A stretch of 64,000 nt of DNA, from assembly GCA_024291935.2 (NCBI GenBank), contig CM044326.1, positions 36,951,948 through 37,015,947 of the forward strand, written 5' to 3'. The notes under the pieces are model-generated. The model saw only the letters and a list, made by a program, of their open reading frames with translations. It made no database searches and had not been told where the DNA came from. This document shows positions 1 to 11,603 of this stretch, one piece after another (positions within the stretch are counted from its first letter, which is position 1; every line of letters starts with the position of its first letter). The DNA is from Okapia johnstoni (lineage: Eukaryota; Chordata; Mammalia; Artiodactyla; Giraffidae). The position numbers and the translations under genes were made by a program.

Positions 1-721
1 ACTATCATGCCTGTGAATAAAAAACAATTTTACATTTTTTTTTTCATCTGGATTCCTTTTATTTCTTTTTCTTGTCTTATTGCAATGTTTAGAACTTCCA
101 GTATAGTGCTGAATAGAAGTGGTGAGAATGAACTTCTGTGATTTCCTCCTGATCTTAAGGATGAAACAAGTCAGTCTTTCACCATTAAATATGATGCTAG
201 CATATATTTTTGGAAGATTTCTCCTTATTAGATTGAGGCAGTTCCTTTCTATTCCCAGTTTGCTGAAAACTGGATGCTTAATGTAGCCTATGCTTTTTTA
301 TATTCATTAAAATGATCATATGGTTTCTCACTTTTTGGCCTGTTAATATGATGAATTATTAATGTATGTTTGATTTTCAAAAATCTCGTATTCCCAGGTT
401 GTGATGTTCTTTTTACATGTGTAAAATTTGTTTTAAAGAATTTTTCACTTATTTTCACTTATTTTCATGTGGGTCACTGTCTTCTTTAATATCTTAATTT
501 TGTTTTTGTATCAGGGTTGTGCTGGCTTTATAGAATGCAGTGAGAAATGTTCCTTCTTTTATTTTCTGGAAGAATCTGATATCATCTCCTGAAATGTTTG
601 AGTAGGATTTACCAAGGAAGCCATCTGGGCTGATCTTTATTTTTGAGAAAGTTTTTAACTAAAATTTAAATGTCTTTAACAATTAGAGTACTGTTTGGGT
701 TATTTATTTCTTGCTTAAGTG

Positions 722-941
722 CTGTTGCGTGCATGCTCAGCTGTGTCTGACTCTTTATGTGACCCCAAGAACTGCAGCTCACCAGGCTCCCCTGTCTATG
801 GAATTGTCCAGGCAAGAATAATGCAGTGGGTTGCCCTTTCCTACTCCAGGAGATTTTCCAAACCCAGGGATCAAGCCTGTGTCTCCTGCTTTGGCAGGTG
901 GGTTCTTTACCATTGAGCCACCTGGGAATGAAAGATTCCTG
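722..941 (-). mobile_element. Bov-tA type SINE inserted in the L1
   Basis: Reverse complement of the ruminant Bov-tA SINE: the BovB-derived tail comes first (GTGTCTGACTCTTTATGTGA) and the tRNA-derived head last (TTACCATTGAGCCACCTGGG). A short repeat TAAGTG flanks it (716-721 and 942-947), and L1 text is continuous across the site. A 65-codon open frame across it is only a by-product of the SINE. Confidence 0.9.
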
Positions 942-2521
942 TAAGTGTTGGTAGTTTGTCCATTTAACATAAATTGTTGACTTTTTGTCATAAAATTTTT
1001 AATAATGTTCCCTGATTATTCTTTTAATATCTGTAGAATTTTTGGTGATATCAACTCTCTTATTTCTGATGTTGGTAATTTTGTTCTTCTCTCTATTTTC
1101 TCTAATTAGTCTAGCTAGACTGTCAACAATTACTGATCTTGCCAAAGAACCAGTTTTTGGTTTAAAAATTTTTTTTCTATTGATTTTTATTGATTTTCTC
1201 TTTCTTTGATTTCTCTTTTAATTATTTTTATTTCCTTTTTGCCTGCTTAATTTTGGGATTATGTGTTTTTAAGGTGCAGAGATCATTGATTTGAGATCTT
1301 TATTTCATCTTTTCTAATATAGGCCTTTAACGCTATACTTTTTACTGTGATGCATTAGTAATAGCCTATAAACTTTGATTATTTTCATTTTTTTACTACT
1401 TTCTAATTTTCCTTTTGATTTCTCCTTTGACCCATGTGTTATTAGAGGTATGCTATTTAGTTCCAAAATTCTTATAGATTCACTAGATATCTTTGTTATT
1501 GATGTTCAATTTAATTCCGTTGTGGTCAGTGAACATACTTTGTATGACTCAAATTATTGAGACTTGTTTTGTGATCCAGAATATGTTCTATTTTGGGGAC
1601 TATTTAATAAGCATTTATAAAGAATGTATATTTCACTGTTGTCTGGTGGAGTACTCTCCAAATATCAATTAAGTCAAGTTGATTGATAGTATTTGGATAT
1701 TATTAGATTTTCTATTTACTTGTTCTGTCATTTATCAAAAAGGGGATACTGAAATCTCCAGCTCAACTTGTGAATTTGTCTATTTCTCCATCCAGTTCTG
1801 CTTTACTTCATGTAATTTCAAGTTTTGTAACTAGGTGTATAAGCAATTAAGAGTAGAATGTCTTTTTTATGAATTAAACCCTTTCCATTATGAAATGCCC
1901 TTTGTTATCTTTTTGGGATTCTTCGCTCTGAAATCTACTTTGTCTGATATTCAGGTAGCCACATCCACTTTTTTTTGTTTGGTGTTAGGCTTTTTATATT
2001 TAAAGTGAGTTTTCTGTTTGTGGGCAGCGTAGCAGTGGGACACGAGCCCTGCCTTTTAATCGTGGTGTTTAGATAGTTGAATTGTTCTGTGAACTTCCCG
2101 CCCTTTTCTGACTTCCTTCGGATTGAATATTTTTATTATGATTGTATTTTGTCTCCTTGATTGGCTTGTTAGCCTTACTTTTTTGTTGAGCTATTTTAGT
2201 GGTGGCTTTAGGGTTTTTAATATGTGTCTTAATTTAATGTCTAGGATAAGAACATTACAACGTCCGCTTCTGTTTCCTCTCTCTTGACCTCATGCCATTG
2301 TCACGCCTTTTTCTTCTACATATGCCATAAACTCCACAATACATTGTTTTTACTTTTCCTTTAAGTAGTCGGTTATCTTTCAGAGAATTTTGAATAAGAA
2401 GGATGCGTTTATATTTACCCATGGAATTACCATTTCTGTTGTTCTTCATTTCTTCATGCAAATTCAAGTTTTCATTGAGTATCATTTTCCTTCTCTGCAA
2501 AGAACTTCCAACAGTTCTTCT

Positions 2522-2594
2522 CCTGCTGCTGCTGCTGCTGCTAAGTCGCTTCAGTCGTGTCCAACTCTGTGCGACCCCGTAGACGGTAGCCCAC
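2522..2594 (-). mobile_element. BOV-A2 SINE 3' end fragment with GCT tail
   Basis: Only the last 70 or so bases of a BOV-A2 element are present, in reverse orientation, starting with the (CTG)n tail followed by AAGTCGCTTCAGTCGTGTCC. It is bounded by a perfect 10-bp target duplication CAGTTCTTCT at 2512-2521 and 2595-2604. The L1 on either side joins exactly when the SINE and one copy are removed. Confidence 0.93.
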
Positions 2595-2690
2595 CAGTTC
2601 TTCTAGTGCAGGTCTATTGGTGAGGTCTTCTTTCTGCTTTTGCGTGTCTGAAAAGACATTACTGTGCCTCCACTCACTGAAGGACAGTCT

Positions 2691-3715
2691 CAAAAATCTT
2701 CACAAATCTGCCAACAATTTCCTTTCCACTGCTCCCTAAGGCTCAAAGGGGATGTGTGGTGGGGGTGGCAGAATTTAAAATGATTTCTTTTGTGTGGAAT
2801 ATTTCACAAGAACACAGAGAAATCTGTCCTATGCCCAGTCATTCACTGAGGCAGGAGCCAAGGAGCTGATTCTCTATCCCAGAAGCAGGGTTGATGGTGA
2901 GGTATCAAAGGACAGTATACGAAGGATGGTAATTTATCCCTAGCAGGAATCACATGACTGAGAAGGAGAGGATGTGTATTTTTTAACCTGAGAAAACAGC
3001 CCTTTGTTGAAACAGTGATGATGAATAAATGTATTTTGCTACCAAAGTTAATCTCTTAGGCTTCAATGACAAAGTTTTGGGATTCCATGTTGCACTGAAG
3101 TCAAGTCTACCTTCCATGTTGTGTAGAAGGAAATGGATTTGCAGAAACCATGTTGGAGATTTCTGTGATGTCCTCTTGGCTGTGGTGCTCATGTCTGCTT
3201 CCCTCACAGGTAACCTTGTCCTTGTCCTTCAGGGCAAGATGACAACATCACCTCCTTGGCTCAGTTGAAGTTCCAAAATCTAGGCTTACATATGTAATTT
3301 GGGCAGCACAAGGAAGCTAGACAAATGACCCTCATGCTTTCTGATCATTTTTTTCTCCTTATGGTGAATCTCTGGTACTCACACTTGAGCCCAACCAATT
3401 TCTCAAAGATAGAACTTAGGAGAAGAAGCCACACAAAACACAGCCAGTCAGATATGGGTCATCGGAAGTCTTTAGAGTCAGGCTGCCTCAGAGTCAAAGC
3501 CCACCCTCCTCCTCTTTTCTGGGACTCAAGCTCGAGAGGTAAATGGAGCCTCAGGAGTTTCCCTTCTAGCTCTAACATTAATGATAAATCTGCCACCTGG
3601 ACTCTATTAATTCTCTCCCTTGTATGAGCTCACATTCGATACCTTGTCTGTGTCTAGCATATTGCAAACCTAGTCCTATATTTTCTTAATCAGATCACTT
3701 CATTTTTGTAAAAAA
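2691..3715. other. No recognised gene or repeat
   Basis: Mixed-composition DNA. Open frames on both strands (for example 3029-3268 plus and 2983-3207 minus) are short, overlap each other and show no known domain. I see no clear repeat family here. Confidence 0.5.
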
Positions 3716-3914
3716 AGAAATTTTATTTTTCATAATGATTTTTGTATTATAAAAATTAGCAAGTTAGTTACAGAAAATTTAGAAGATACAGATTTGCAAA
3801 AGAAAAAAATATTATCATTAAAAAAAAAATTGACACTCCCTAGAGATGACCACTATTTTCAGTCTTTGGTTATACATCCTTCCAGTCCTTCTTCTCTGTA
3901 CTCATGTTCTGCGC

Positions 3915-3985
3915 ATATATATTTATATATATAAATATATAAATATAAATAAATATATATATAAATAAATTATATATATATATTT
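3915..3985. repeat. AT-rich simple repeat
   Basis: About 70 bases of almost pure A and T made of ATAT and AAATA runs, inside the older interspersed repeat. Likely length-variable. Confidence 0.9.
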
Positions 3986-4190
3986 TAATAAAAAGGCGTT
4001 ATGAAGAATAAATTGATTTATTTGTAATTTTTCACTTAACATCATTCTGTCATCAGCTTTCCACATAGTTGAATATTCTTGCGTTATGTAATTTTTAGCG
4101 CCTACCAAGTTTTCCTTTTTAGACGTGCCATGATTTATCTAATCATCTTTGGTTTTTGGACATTTTGAATAATTCTCAGTGGGCTTCCTT

Positions 4191-4504
4191 TTTTAAAAAT
4201 AATTTTATTCATTCATTTATAGCTGTGCTGGGACTTTGTGGTTGTGAGGGCTTTTTCTCTAGTTGCAGTGAGTGGGGGCTACTCTCGAGTTGCGGTGTGT
4301 GGGCTTATCATAGCGGTGGCTTCTCTCTAGGGCGCTCGGGCTCAGTAGTTGCGGCTCCCAGGCACTGGAGCACAGACTCAATGGTTGTGGCACATGGGCT
4401 TAGTTGCTCCTTGGTGTGTGGGGTCTTCCCAGACCAGGGACTGACCTTGTGTCTCCTGCATTGGCAAGTGGATTCTTTGTCACTGAGCCACCAGGGAAGC
4501 CCCT
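4191..4504 (-). mobile_element. CHR-type tRNA SINE (cetartiodactyl), long form
   Basis: Reverse complement of a CHR-family SINE: AT-rich tail at the left, internal block with GTTGCGGTGTGTGGGCTTAT and TAGGGCGCTCGGGCTCAGTA, and the tRNA-like head ending GAGCCACCAGGGAAGCCC at the right. An imperfect duplication GGCTTCCT / GACTTCCT flanks it (about 4182-4189 and 4506-4513). CHR SINEs are shared by ruminants, hippos and whales, so this copy predates BovB activity. Confidence 0.85.
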
Positions 4505-4694
4505 GGACTTCCTAAAGTGGAGACTTTGTGTACATCTCTGATGATTTCCTTCAGGTAAATATCTAGCAGCAGATTTCTAGAGCAGAGGCAATTTACTATT
4601 TTTAGGATTTGAAACATTCAAATTAAACTCCAGAAAATATTCAGCATCCTGCTGTGGGATGAGATACGGTGTCTTACAAAGATCTTGGGAGGCA

Positions 4695-4835
4695 GATGGC
4701 TCATGGATCAGCTCAGCTCTGCATCTTTTCATGTGACTGCAGGTAAGTTATTAAACCATCAGAGGACTCAGTTTCCTCATCTGTAGAATGTGGATAGTGA
4801 TTTGGTGGAATAATATCTATTTAAAATAGTCATCT
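4695..4835 (+). mobile_element. MIR SINE fragment
   Basis: Contains the MIR core order: a GTAAGTTATTAAAC box followed by CTCAGTTTCCTCATCTGTAG, then a degenerate tail. Confidence 0.8.
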
Positions 4836-4872
4836 TCCTGTCAATGGAGATGGTGTATTTAAATTAAGAAGC

Positions 4873-5336
4873 TAGTCTGTATAGTCAAAACTATGGTTTT
4901 TCCAGTAGTCACGTACAGATGTGAGAGTTGGACCATAAAGAAGGCTCAGCACCGCAGAATTGACGCTTTTGAGCTGTGGTTCTGGAGAAGACTCTTAAGA
5001 GTTCCTTGGACAGCAAGAAGATCAAACCAGTGAATCCTAAAGGAAATCAACCCTGAATATTCATTGGAAGGACTATGCTAAAGCTCCAAGCCTTTGGCCA
5101 CCTGATGCAAAGAGCCAACTCATTGGGAAAGACCCTGATGCTGGGAAAGATTGAAGGCAGGAGGAGAAGGGGACAACAGAGGATGAGATGGTTGGATGGC
5201 ATCATTGACTCAATGGGCACGAGTTTGAACAAACTCCGGGAGTTTGTGATGGACAGGGAAGCCTGGCGTGCTGCAGCCCATGGGTTCTCAAAGAGTTGGG
5301 CACTTTGTTCAGATTTAGTGACTGAACAACAGCAGC
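4873..5336 (+). mobile_element. BovB LINE, 5'-truncated 3' end
   Basis: Starts within the BovB ORF C-terminal region (TAGTCAAAACTATGGTTTTT) and runs to the BovB 3' terminus near GTGACTGAACAACAGCAGCA. A 95-codon plus-strand frame at 5075-5362 is a decayed stretch of the BovB C-terminal coding region. It is a dead copy. Confidence 0.93.
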
Positions 5337-7289
5337 AGTCTCTTACTGCGGGGGTGAGATGAGGAGAAGTGACTTTCCAAGATTACATGGGGCACCTTTC
5401 CTTCTGTGGTAATGAGCTCTCTCACGACAGAAGGACTCAACCTTGGGGACCCCCAGGAGTGGTGCAGAGGACCGTGCCAGGACCGTCAGAAAGCTGACAA
5501 GCTGCTGAGCGCAGGGAGGTGTTCTCCCTCGGGGACCACCCAACTGGCTCCCAGTTCTTCCCGTCTCTTCCCGCCTCCTTTGGGCCTGGTCACCATCTTC
5601 GCTCTGAAGTGAGCATGCTCTCTCTATGAGTTCTAACAAGAAATACTATGATCTAACTTCATGTGGCTTCAGGAGATACAAATCTGTGGTAACACTTCAA
5701 ATTTAGTGTTGTGAATGAGTAATTACTTTATGAATCTGAGGAGTCCGATTGAACGGGAATCATTATTGTATGTTAATTAAAATCCTGCTGAGGGTTAAAA
5801 TTATATTTTGGTGTTTTAATGACTCTGTAAGGGACATGTAGATAAAACTCAGGGATATATTCTGGTGTAGATTCTTGTTAAACACCAATAAATATTGGTA
5901 TTAATTCAAACATGTGCTTATTGTTTTGTGAACGTTAATGGAATTTATGCCCAAGATGGGTCAGGATGTCACAATAACGTCTGTGTCTCTTTGGAACCTG
6001 CATTCAGGAATCTTTTGATCTTTGGGGGCTCTGAGTTTGGGGTATGTGTCTTCAGAGTGCATGGTGGCTGGGAAACCAAGGAGGAGGTTTGGGGTGGTTA
6101 TGACATGCTCCTGTCAAATTCCTTCTGGGTCATTCCAAAGATCAGAGTGAAATCAAACTTGGAATCTTTCTAGAACCTGCTTATTAGACCATAGACCTGT
6201 ATGCACTGAGTTGGTAGGATTTTCAAGTCATTTATTGACCCACTCTCTTCCTGAGATGCTGAGTGGGTGGGTAGGGTTGGCCCAGTGGGGTTTGCCCCTA
6301 GGAGTCTGGGGAAATATCAGGGACATTTTATCTCCTCCCTCCACTCTTCCATATACCCAAACTTCCTCCCACTCATGGGTCTGAATAAGTGTCCCCAAGA
6401 AGTGAGCATTAGTTGGGTAACTGACACATTCCTGTCCTCTCTAGGGCATGGGTTCCAATGTCATCAACAGCCCTGGGCCATCCCGTCCCTCCCATTTCCA
6501 GACAATGGGGCTTTGTGCCTCCCCAGAAGCTTAGCTCACCAGTGGACATCCTGGGGGTCTAGAAAGTTATTTCTCTAAGGGGACAGAGGTGCCCCTGGGG
6601 CTGGATGGAGAAAGGGCGTGATCTGCCCGAGGAAGCAGGTGGTTTGGGAGGGCCCGTTTGATGCAGCCACTTGAGCCTGGCTGTTTTGGTACAGGATGCT
6701 TATTGGTAAGGCCCTGGCAGGAAATGGCACCCTCAAACTGTGTCACTTGGGGTGAACGGAATAGACATGCCATCTGCAAAGGGTGAGCAGGGAGCAGGGA
6801 GAGTCTAAGAGACACTGCAGTGCCCAGTGCCCTGAGCAGAGGTGGAGAGGGAAGGAGGGAGGCCCTGGGGGCAGCAGCTTGAGGAAACTGGGGAGCGAGG
6901 GCAGTTGATTCTCAGACCAGCATCCTGGACCCAGAGGAGGAGGCTGGAGAGTGGAGGGAGAGAGGAGGAGGTGCTAGGGGATGGAGCGTGGCTCTGAGAC
7001 GAGACCGGGGCAGCTCTGGCACCCAAGTGCTCCTAAGCGACCCAGGGCCAATCCATAGAGAGTGTGACCTTTGAGATGGCCTTGATGCAAGTGAAGAATT
7101 GGGACTGGAGGAGCTGATGGCAGTGGGTGGAGGCCCAGGAAGAGGAGGGGGGCTGGAGAGGAGAAAGTGTGCAGGTTGGAAGTAGGGGGCAAGGGAAGAG
7201 GATCAGGTATGTGGCATTGATGACAGCCCGGGAGGCACAGGTGAGTTGGAGAGGTCTGGCTCGATTCCTTGTTTGCAAAAGAATCTGAT
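5337..7289. other. No recognised gene; G/A-rich second half
   Basis: 5337-6560 is mixed composition with no family I recognise. From about 6560 to 7290 the plus strand becomes strongly purine-rich with repeated GGAGG and GGGAG words, which opens several long overlapping minus-strand frames by composition alone. None shows a domain. Confidence 0.5.
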
Positions 7290-7560
7290 TTTACAGGATG
7301 TTAGTGTCTCCTGATGGGGGTGACGGGAGCAGGACCATGTTTGGGGAGGAGGAATACGGCAGGACAGATGGACGCATTGGGGAGAGGCTGGAGGCTGGGG
7401 AGCCTGCAAGGGTTGCAGTGCTGGTCAAGCAAAGAGTGAATGGGTCTGGGCCCAGTGGCCACTATGGGGATGGAGGCGAGGGGGACGGAGGGAGGAGGTT
7501 CGAGTTTCCTGCTAGAGACAAAACTGGTGGTATAGTGGGGTATAGTGGAGGAGGGCTGCC
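7290..7560 (-). mobile_element. Probable L2 LINE fragment, antisense
   Basis: The phrase order GAGAGGCTGGAGGCTGGG, GTTGCAGTGCTGGTC, GGATGGAGGCGAGG and GGAGGTTCGAG resembles the antisense of the L2 region lying several hundred bases upstream of its 3' end. Diverged, so moderate confidence. Open frames on both strands here are shadows. Confidence 0.45.
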
Positions 7561-7696
7561 CTGGCCCCTGGCCTGGCGACACCATCAGAGACAGGCTGAA
7601 GGTTGGCCGGAATCTGGGGGACTAACGACATTTCCTGGGACTAACAACATTTAGGGTGTTGGGATCTCCTATGCCCGTGATCTCATTGCATCCCCC

Positions 7697-7820
7697 GCCT
7701 GGTTTCCCCACCAGAATCACCTGCAAAATCTGTTGGAAATACAGCTCCCTGGGCCCCAGGCTCAGGTGAGCAGGGTCGGCCAGGGAGTTTGCATTTTAAG
7801 GTGCCCCCAGGAGTCTCTAA
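7697..7820 (+). mobile_element. MER5A-like hAT (Charlie) DNA transposon remnant
   Basis: CCACCAGAATCACCTGCAAA followed by GTTGGAAATACAG, CTGGGCCCCAGGCTCAG and GTTTGCATTTTAAGGTGCCC is the MER5A order. The terminal repeats are not clearly preserved. Confidence 0.75.
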
Positions 7821-7830
7821 GATCTTTAGA

Positions 7831-8306
7831 GAAAGCAAATATCACTTTGCTGACCAAGGTCTGTATAGTCAAAGCTATAGTTTATCCAGTAGTCATGAAC
7901 GAATGTAAGGACCATAGAGAAGGTAGAGCGTTGAAGAATTGATGCTTTCGAACTGTGGTGCTGGAGAAGACTAACAGTCACTTGGACAGCAAGGAGATCA
8001 AACCAGTCAATCCTAAAAGAAATTGACCCTGAATATTCATTGGAAGGACTGATGCTGACGCTGAAACTCCAATACTTTGGCCACCTGATGTGGAGAGCCG
8101 ACTCATTGGAAAAGACCCTGATGCTGGGAAAGATTGAAGGCAAGAGGAGAAAGGGGCAGCAGAGGATGAGATGTTAGATAGCATCACTGACTCAATTTGA
8201 GCAAACTCCAGGAGGTAGTGGAGGACAGGGAAGCCTGGTGTGCTGCAGTCCTTGGAGTCCCAAAGAGCTGGACACGAGTTGGTGGCTGAACAATGGCAGG
8301 AGTCTC
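7831..8306 (+). mobile_element. BovB LINE 3' end
   Basis: From AAATATCACTTTGCTGACCA through the C-terminal coding remnant to the 3' end near GGCTGAACAATGGCAGG. Several small deletions relative to neighbouring BovB copies break the frame. Long minus-strand frames here are antisense shadows. Confidence 0.92.
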
Positions 8307-8944
8307 TGCTACGGCTGGGCTGGTCCATGCTGCTGTCATTTCCCTTCTTCCTCTTAATGTCCAGGAAGGTCCGTGTGGTTTCTCCCTTTCCCTAGAGTGG
8401 AAACTGAGGCCAGGAGACAGGCCTGTGTCAGGGCCAAGCCTCAGCCCTGAGGCCTCTTAACTCCACGGCAGGGATGGAAGGGTGGGGTGGGGGCCGACTT
8501 GGATGCCTGTATTCTCACCTTGTGGGCTTCAGGCAGCTTGGTGGGAGGTCATCTTTCCCGAGGCAGGGCCACACAGGGGGTGGGCGAGTAGGCACCAGCC
8601 CTCCCTGGTGGCCAGGATCTTAGCAGACAGAGGCGGACAGAAGTCGCTCAGCCTCAGCAAGCCCAAGTGGCAGGAGCTGGGCTGGGCCTGTGGGGTTGGA
8701 GGAGGAGTTGGTCGGCCACTGCGTCCCTGGAGGATTCGATGTGAAAGGCCCACGAGTGATGAAATGTGTGGGTACCCATTGCTCTTGAGCTGGGAACTCT
8801 GCCAAGCCAAAAAAGCCATGCTTCATGTATTTTTTTTTTTTTTCTGAATTCACTATTCTCTACCAGGGCAAGGGAGGTGAGCTCAGTTTGTCTAACCTGT
8901 GAAATGGGAACTGATGTGAAAGTTTGGAATCACACAGTCAGACA
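8307..8944. other. No recognised gene; includes a T homopolymer
   Basis: GC-rich unique sequence with a run of T at about 8829-8843. Overlapping frames occur on both strands at 8482-8984 without domains. Confidence 0.5.
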
Positions 8945-9090
8945 AGCCTGCAAGTTGCCCCTGACCATTAGTTTCTTCACTTGATAAATAGAGGTGGCTT
9001 CTCGACCTCATAGTGTTGTTACCAGTGACAAATGACATCAGGTAAGTAGCACATGCAAGAGTGCCTAGCACATCACCAGACTTGGGACAG
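8945..9090 (+). mobile_element. MIR SINE fragment
   Basis: TTAGTTTCTTCACTTGATAA followed by CTCATAGTGTTGTTACCAG and AGAGTGCCTAGCAC follows the MIR 3' half. Confidence 0.75.
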
Positions 9091-9162
9091 GTAGAAGCTA
9101 CCCAGGGTCACGGGTACTTAGCCAAGCCCAGTGCATCGTGCAATTGTTGGTTAAAGCTAATG

Positions 9163-9325
9163 TTATTGTTTAGTCTCTAGGTTGTGTCTGACTCTTTTGT
9201 GACCCCAAGGGCTGTAGCCCTCTAGGATCCTCTGTCCATGGGATTTCTGAGGCAAGAATACTGGAGTGGGTTGCCACTTCCTTCTCCAGGGGATTTTCCC
9301 CACCCAGGGATTGAACCCGTGTCTT
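9163..9325 (-). mobile_element. Bov-tA SINE, head truncated
   Basis: Reverse-oriented Bov-tA from the tail (TAGTCTCTAGGTTGTGTCTG) to mid-tRNA region (GGGATTGAACCCGTGTCTTG). The terminal part of the head is missing. Confidence 0.9.
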
Positions 9326-9649
9326 GGTCTATTAAGTGTCATGGGTGTGTCCATTGCTGTGGGGACCCACACCAATACACAGCAGTATCTGAGCCTTGGC
9401 AAGCAACCAGAAGCTTCAGATCTCATGGAGGATCAGGGGCAGCAGTGAAAAAATCAATTGAATGGACACCACATGTCCGCTTCCTCAACACCCTCTGCGT
9501 CTTGCACATTGGCTTGACCCTTCTTTGTCGCCTCGGAAAGGTAAACAAGAAAAATAAGAAATTTCTCAGCATGCTTTATGGGCCTCCTCACGTGATGGCT
9601 GCCCCCGGCTGCTTGTGGTCAGCCAGACTGCTGAACCCTTGAGCAACTT

Positions 9650-9950
9650 TTCCTGACCTTGGTCTGCAGTTTCCCTCCTTGACGGCTCCACAGACTCCTA
9701 CACATCCTTGAAAGCCCCTCTCAGATGTTACTTCCTCCAGGAATTCTTTCTCGACTTGCATGTCCTCCTGGCCTGGTCAGTAGTTACTTTGCTGTCACAG
9801 GCTGATGCTGGCACCCTTAGCGCTCTGATCATGCTACATGGTGAGGCCTGATTGTCTGACCTCCCACTAGAACTTCAGCCAATGGAGGACACGCATTTAA
9901 CTCAATTCTGCATCCCCAGTGCCAGGAATGGGTGGGGAATAAAGGCCAGG
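9650..9950 (+). mobile_element. L2 LINE 3' end
   Basis: GATGTTACTTCCTCCAGGAA, then ACTAGAACTTCAGCCAATG and CTGCATCCCCAGTGCCAGGA follow the L2 3' terminal order. Diverged and non-coding. Confidence 0.7.
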
Positions 9951-9959
9951 TTGGTTAAG

Positions 9960-10201
9960 TGAATCAGTTCAGTTCAGTCCCTCAGTCGTGTCTGACTCTT
10001 TGTGACCCCATGGACTACAGCATGCCAGGCCTCCCTGTCCATCACCAACTCCCAGAGTTTACCCAAACTCATGTCCATTGAGTCGGTGATGCCATCCAAC
10101 CATCTCATCCTCTGTCATCCCCTTCTCCTCCCGCCTTCAACCTTTCCCAGCATCAGGGTCTTTTCAAATGAGTCAGCTCTTCGCATCAGGTGGCCAAAGT
10201 A
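9960..10201 (-). mobile_element. BovB LINE 3' end, antisense
   Basis: Reverse complement of the last ~240 bases of BovB, beginning TCAGTTCAGTTCAGTCCCTC. A perfect 9-bp duplication TTGGTTAAG flanks it at 9951-9959 and 10202-10210, sharing a few bases with the element end. Confidence 0.93.
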
Positions 10202-10319
10202 TTGGTTAAGAGACTAGATGGACATAAAAAGACAGCAATCATAGTCCCAACGGAAGGAACAAGCACAGATGCAGGGCTATCAGACTGTAAAAGCACAGAC
10301 TCACACACGACAGGGGTAG

Positions 10320-10445
10320 GAGTAAGTGATGAGCTGGGGGAGCCCAGAGGCCTCCCTGGTTTTCCCTAGGGGACCCAGAAGGACCCGGATGGACTCCAGG
10401 AGCAGGTGGCCTTGGAGATGGGATTTGAAAGGTGGTATCTCACTC
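10320..10445 (-). mobile_element. Probable L2 fragment, antisense
   Basis: GAGGCCTCCCTGG, GGAGCAGGTGGCCTTGGA and GGATTTGAAAGGTGG resemble the antisense of the L2 phrase about cattle-like 'compose, package and report' 3' sequence found in many mammalian copies. Low identity. Confidence 0.45.
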
Positions 10446-11010
10446 CTAAAGCCATTCTTCTCCATCTTGCAGGATGGAGGCTGAGGCTGGAGGTGCAACC
10501 AGAGATGGGATGGAGCAAACAACGGCCAATCAGAATATCCTCTCTGCCAGCAGGCAAACATACCTTTTTGCAAGTAGGAGAGTAGGTCCACGTTCCTCCA
10601 CGGCCCAGCTGGCCACAATTCACTTTCGACTCAGTTGAGATTTCAGAAAAGGTGGGACAGGAGGGCTGAGGTAGGGCCAATGGAAAATGAAAAGGGGCAG
10701 ACTGGGCAGGTCCCCAGGGCTCAGGCTGGCTCCACTGATCAGGGGTTCCAGGCAGCACACAGGAATGGAAAGTCAGGGCTTGTGGGCTCCTCTGACACAG
10801 TACCACTGCTCCTTCATTTGTTCAAAAATCAAGCCTCTAATGGGCTGGGCTCCCTGCTCTGGGCTGAGGGTGGGGCAGGTGAGCAAACTGTTCTCTCTGT
10901 CCCAGGGGATGGATCAGAGGTAAATGAAAGCCCCAACAGATGAGGGGCTGATCAAGGGCACTGAAGCCTTGTCAAATCTCCCAGAGTCGACTCTGCAGAG
11001 ACGATCTACT
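10446..11010. other. No recognised feature
   Basis: Unique-looking sequence. Overlapping plus and minus frames of about 80-150 codons at 10366-10943 carry no recognisable domain. Confidence 0.45.
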
Positions 11011-11200
11011 AGATGGAGTGGCCGTTCACGCACAGGTACTAATTGGACAGGTGTGTGCACCTAGCGTTGTGGACAAGACAAAGTCCTGGAGTTTACATTC
11101 CAGTGAGGGAGCCAGGCATTTATCAGAGCATCAGCAGTAAGAGCTGGGGAAGCTGGTGAAAATGACCTTCTGGCTTTAGCAGAGGCTCAGTGACATCTTG
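11011..11200 (-). mobile_element. L2 LINE fragment, antisense
   Basis: TGGACAAGACAAAGTCCTGG, GTTTACATTCCAGTGAGGGA is the reverse complement of the L2 3' region that precedes its terminal repeats. Confidence 0.6.
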
Positions 11201-11603
11201 GGGGTCTCTGGGGAAAAGTGAGAAAGAAGAAAATAATAAAAAGATAGGAAAAGCCGAATACCTCCGGGCCCAAAAGGTAAGAGCCTTAAAGCCTGGCTTC
11301 AAGGCTTGTGAGCTGAGGTGGTTTCTGTCCGTACCTCCAAAGCACTGGTGAGGGCCACAGCGTGTTTTCAGTGGGGATATGGGATGTGATCCGATTGGCA
11401 CTTTGGAAAGATGATGTGGTTTTGGTGTGGACTGACTGGAGGCATAGGAGCAGAAGCGGTCTGTGGGCCATGGTCCTAGCGAGAGATGCTGGGATTAAGG
11501 CAGGGCTGCAACAGGGCTGGTCCACATGGGGCTCAATGGGAAGTATTCCATCTTAGCTCATTTCCAGACCTGTTTCAGGGTAGTGCCCATTCATCCATTC
11601 TTT

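Larger units (their letters stand above)
1..2690 (-). mobile_element. Old L1 LINE (L1M-age) ORF2 remnant, antisense, cut by the window edge
   Basis: Read on the minus strand, this follows the L1 ORF2 order. The window edge falls next to the region that encodes the reverse transcriptase active site; moving right one passes upstream RT, the linker and the endonuclease half. Landmarks are the antisense phrases around 60-140 (TTATTTCTTTTTCTTG), 1500-1550 (GTGGTCAGTGAACATAC), 1925-1965 and 2410-2500, all typical of mammalian L1. No long frame survives on the minus strand, so it is dead. Divergence looks high, suggesting an old L1M subfamily, but the subfamily is not fixed. Two ruminant SINEs interrupt it at 722-941 and 2522-2594, and L1 sequence resumes after each. 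Confidence 0.85.
3716..4620. mobile_element. Ancient interspersed repeat resembling an L1M 3' UTR, interrupted
   Basis: The phrases near 3770-3900 (GAAAATTTAGAAGATACAG, then ATACATCCTTCCAGTCCTTC), 4030-4130 (TTTTTCACTTAACATCATTC) and 4535-4590 are the order seen in a common old mammalian repeat that I associate with L1M-type 3' UTRs. A CHR SINE splits it at 4191-4504. The family name is uncertain; the same family recurs at about 25935-26240. Confidence 0.5.

Noticed and set aside
719..916. Small cysteine-containing frames that recur at many places (for example 719-916, 41947-42144, 51875-52123)
   Set aside because: They are the same Bov-tA SINE read in one frame, not a gene family.
6567..7409. 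Cluster of overlapping minus-strand frames
   Set aside because: Purine-rich plus strand lowers stop frequency on the minus strand; partly an L2-like remnant.
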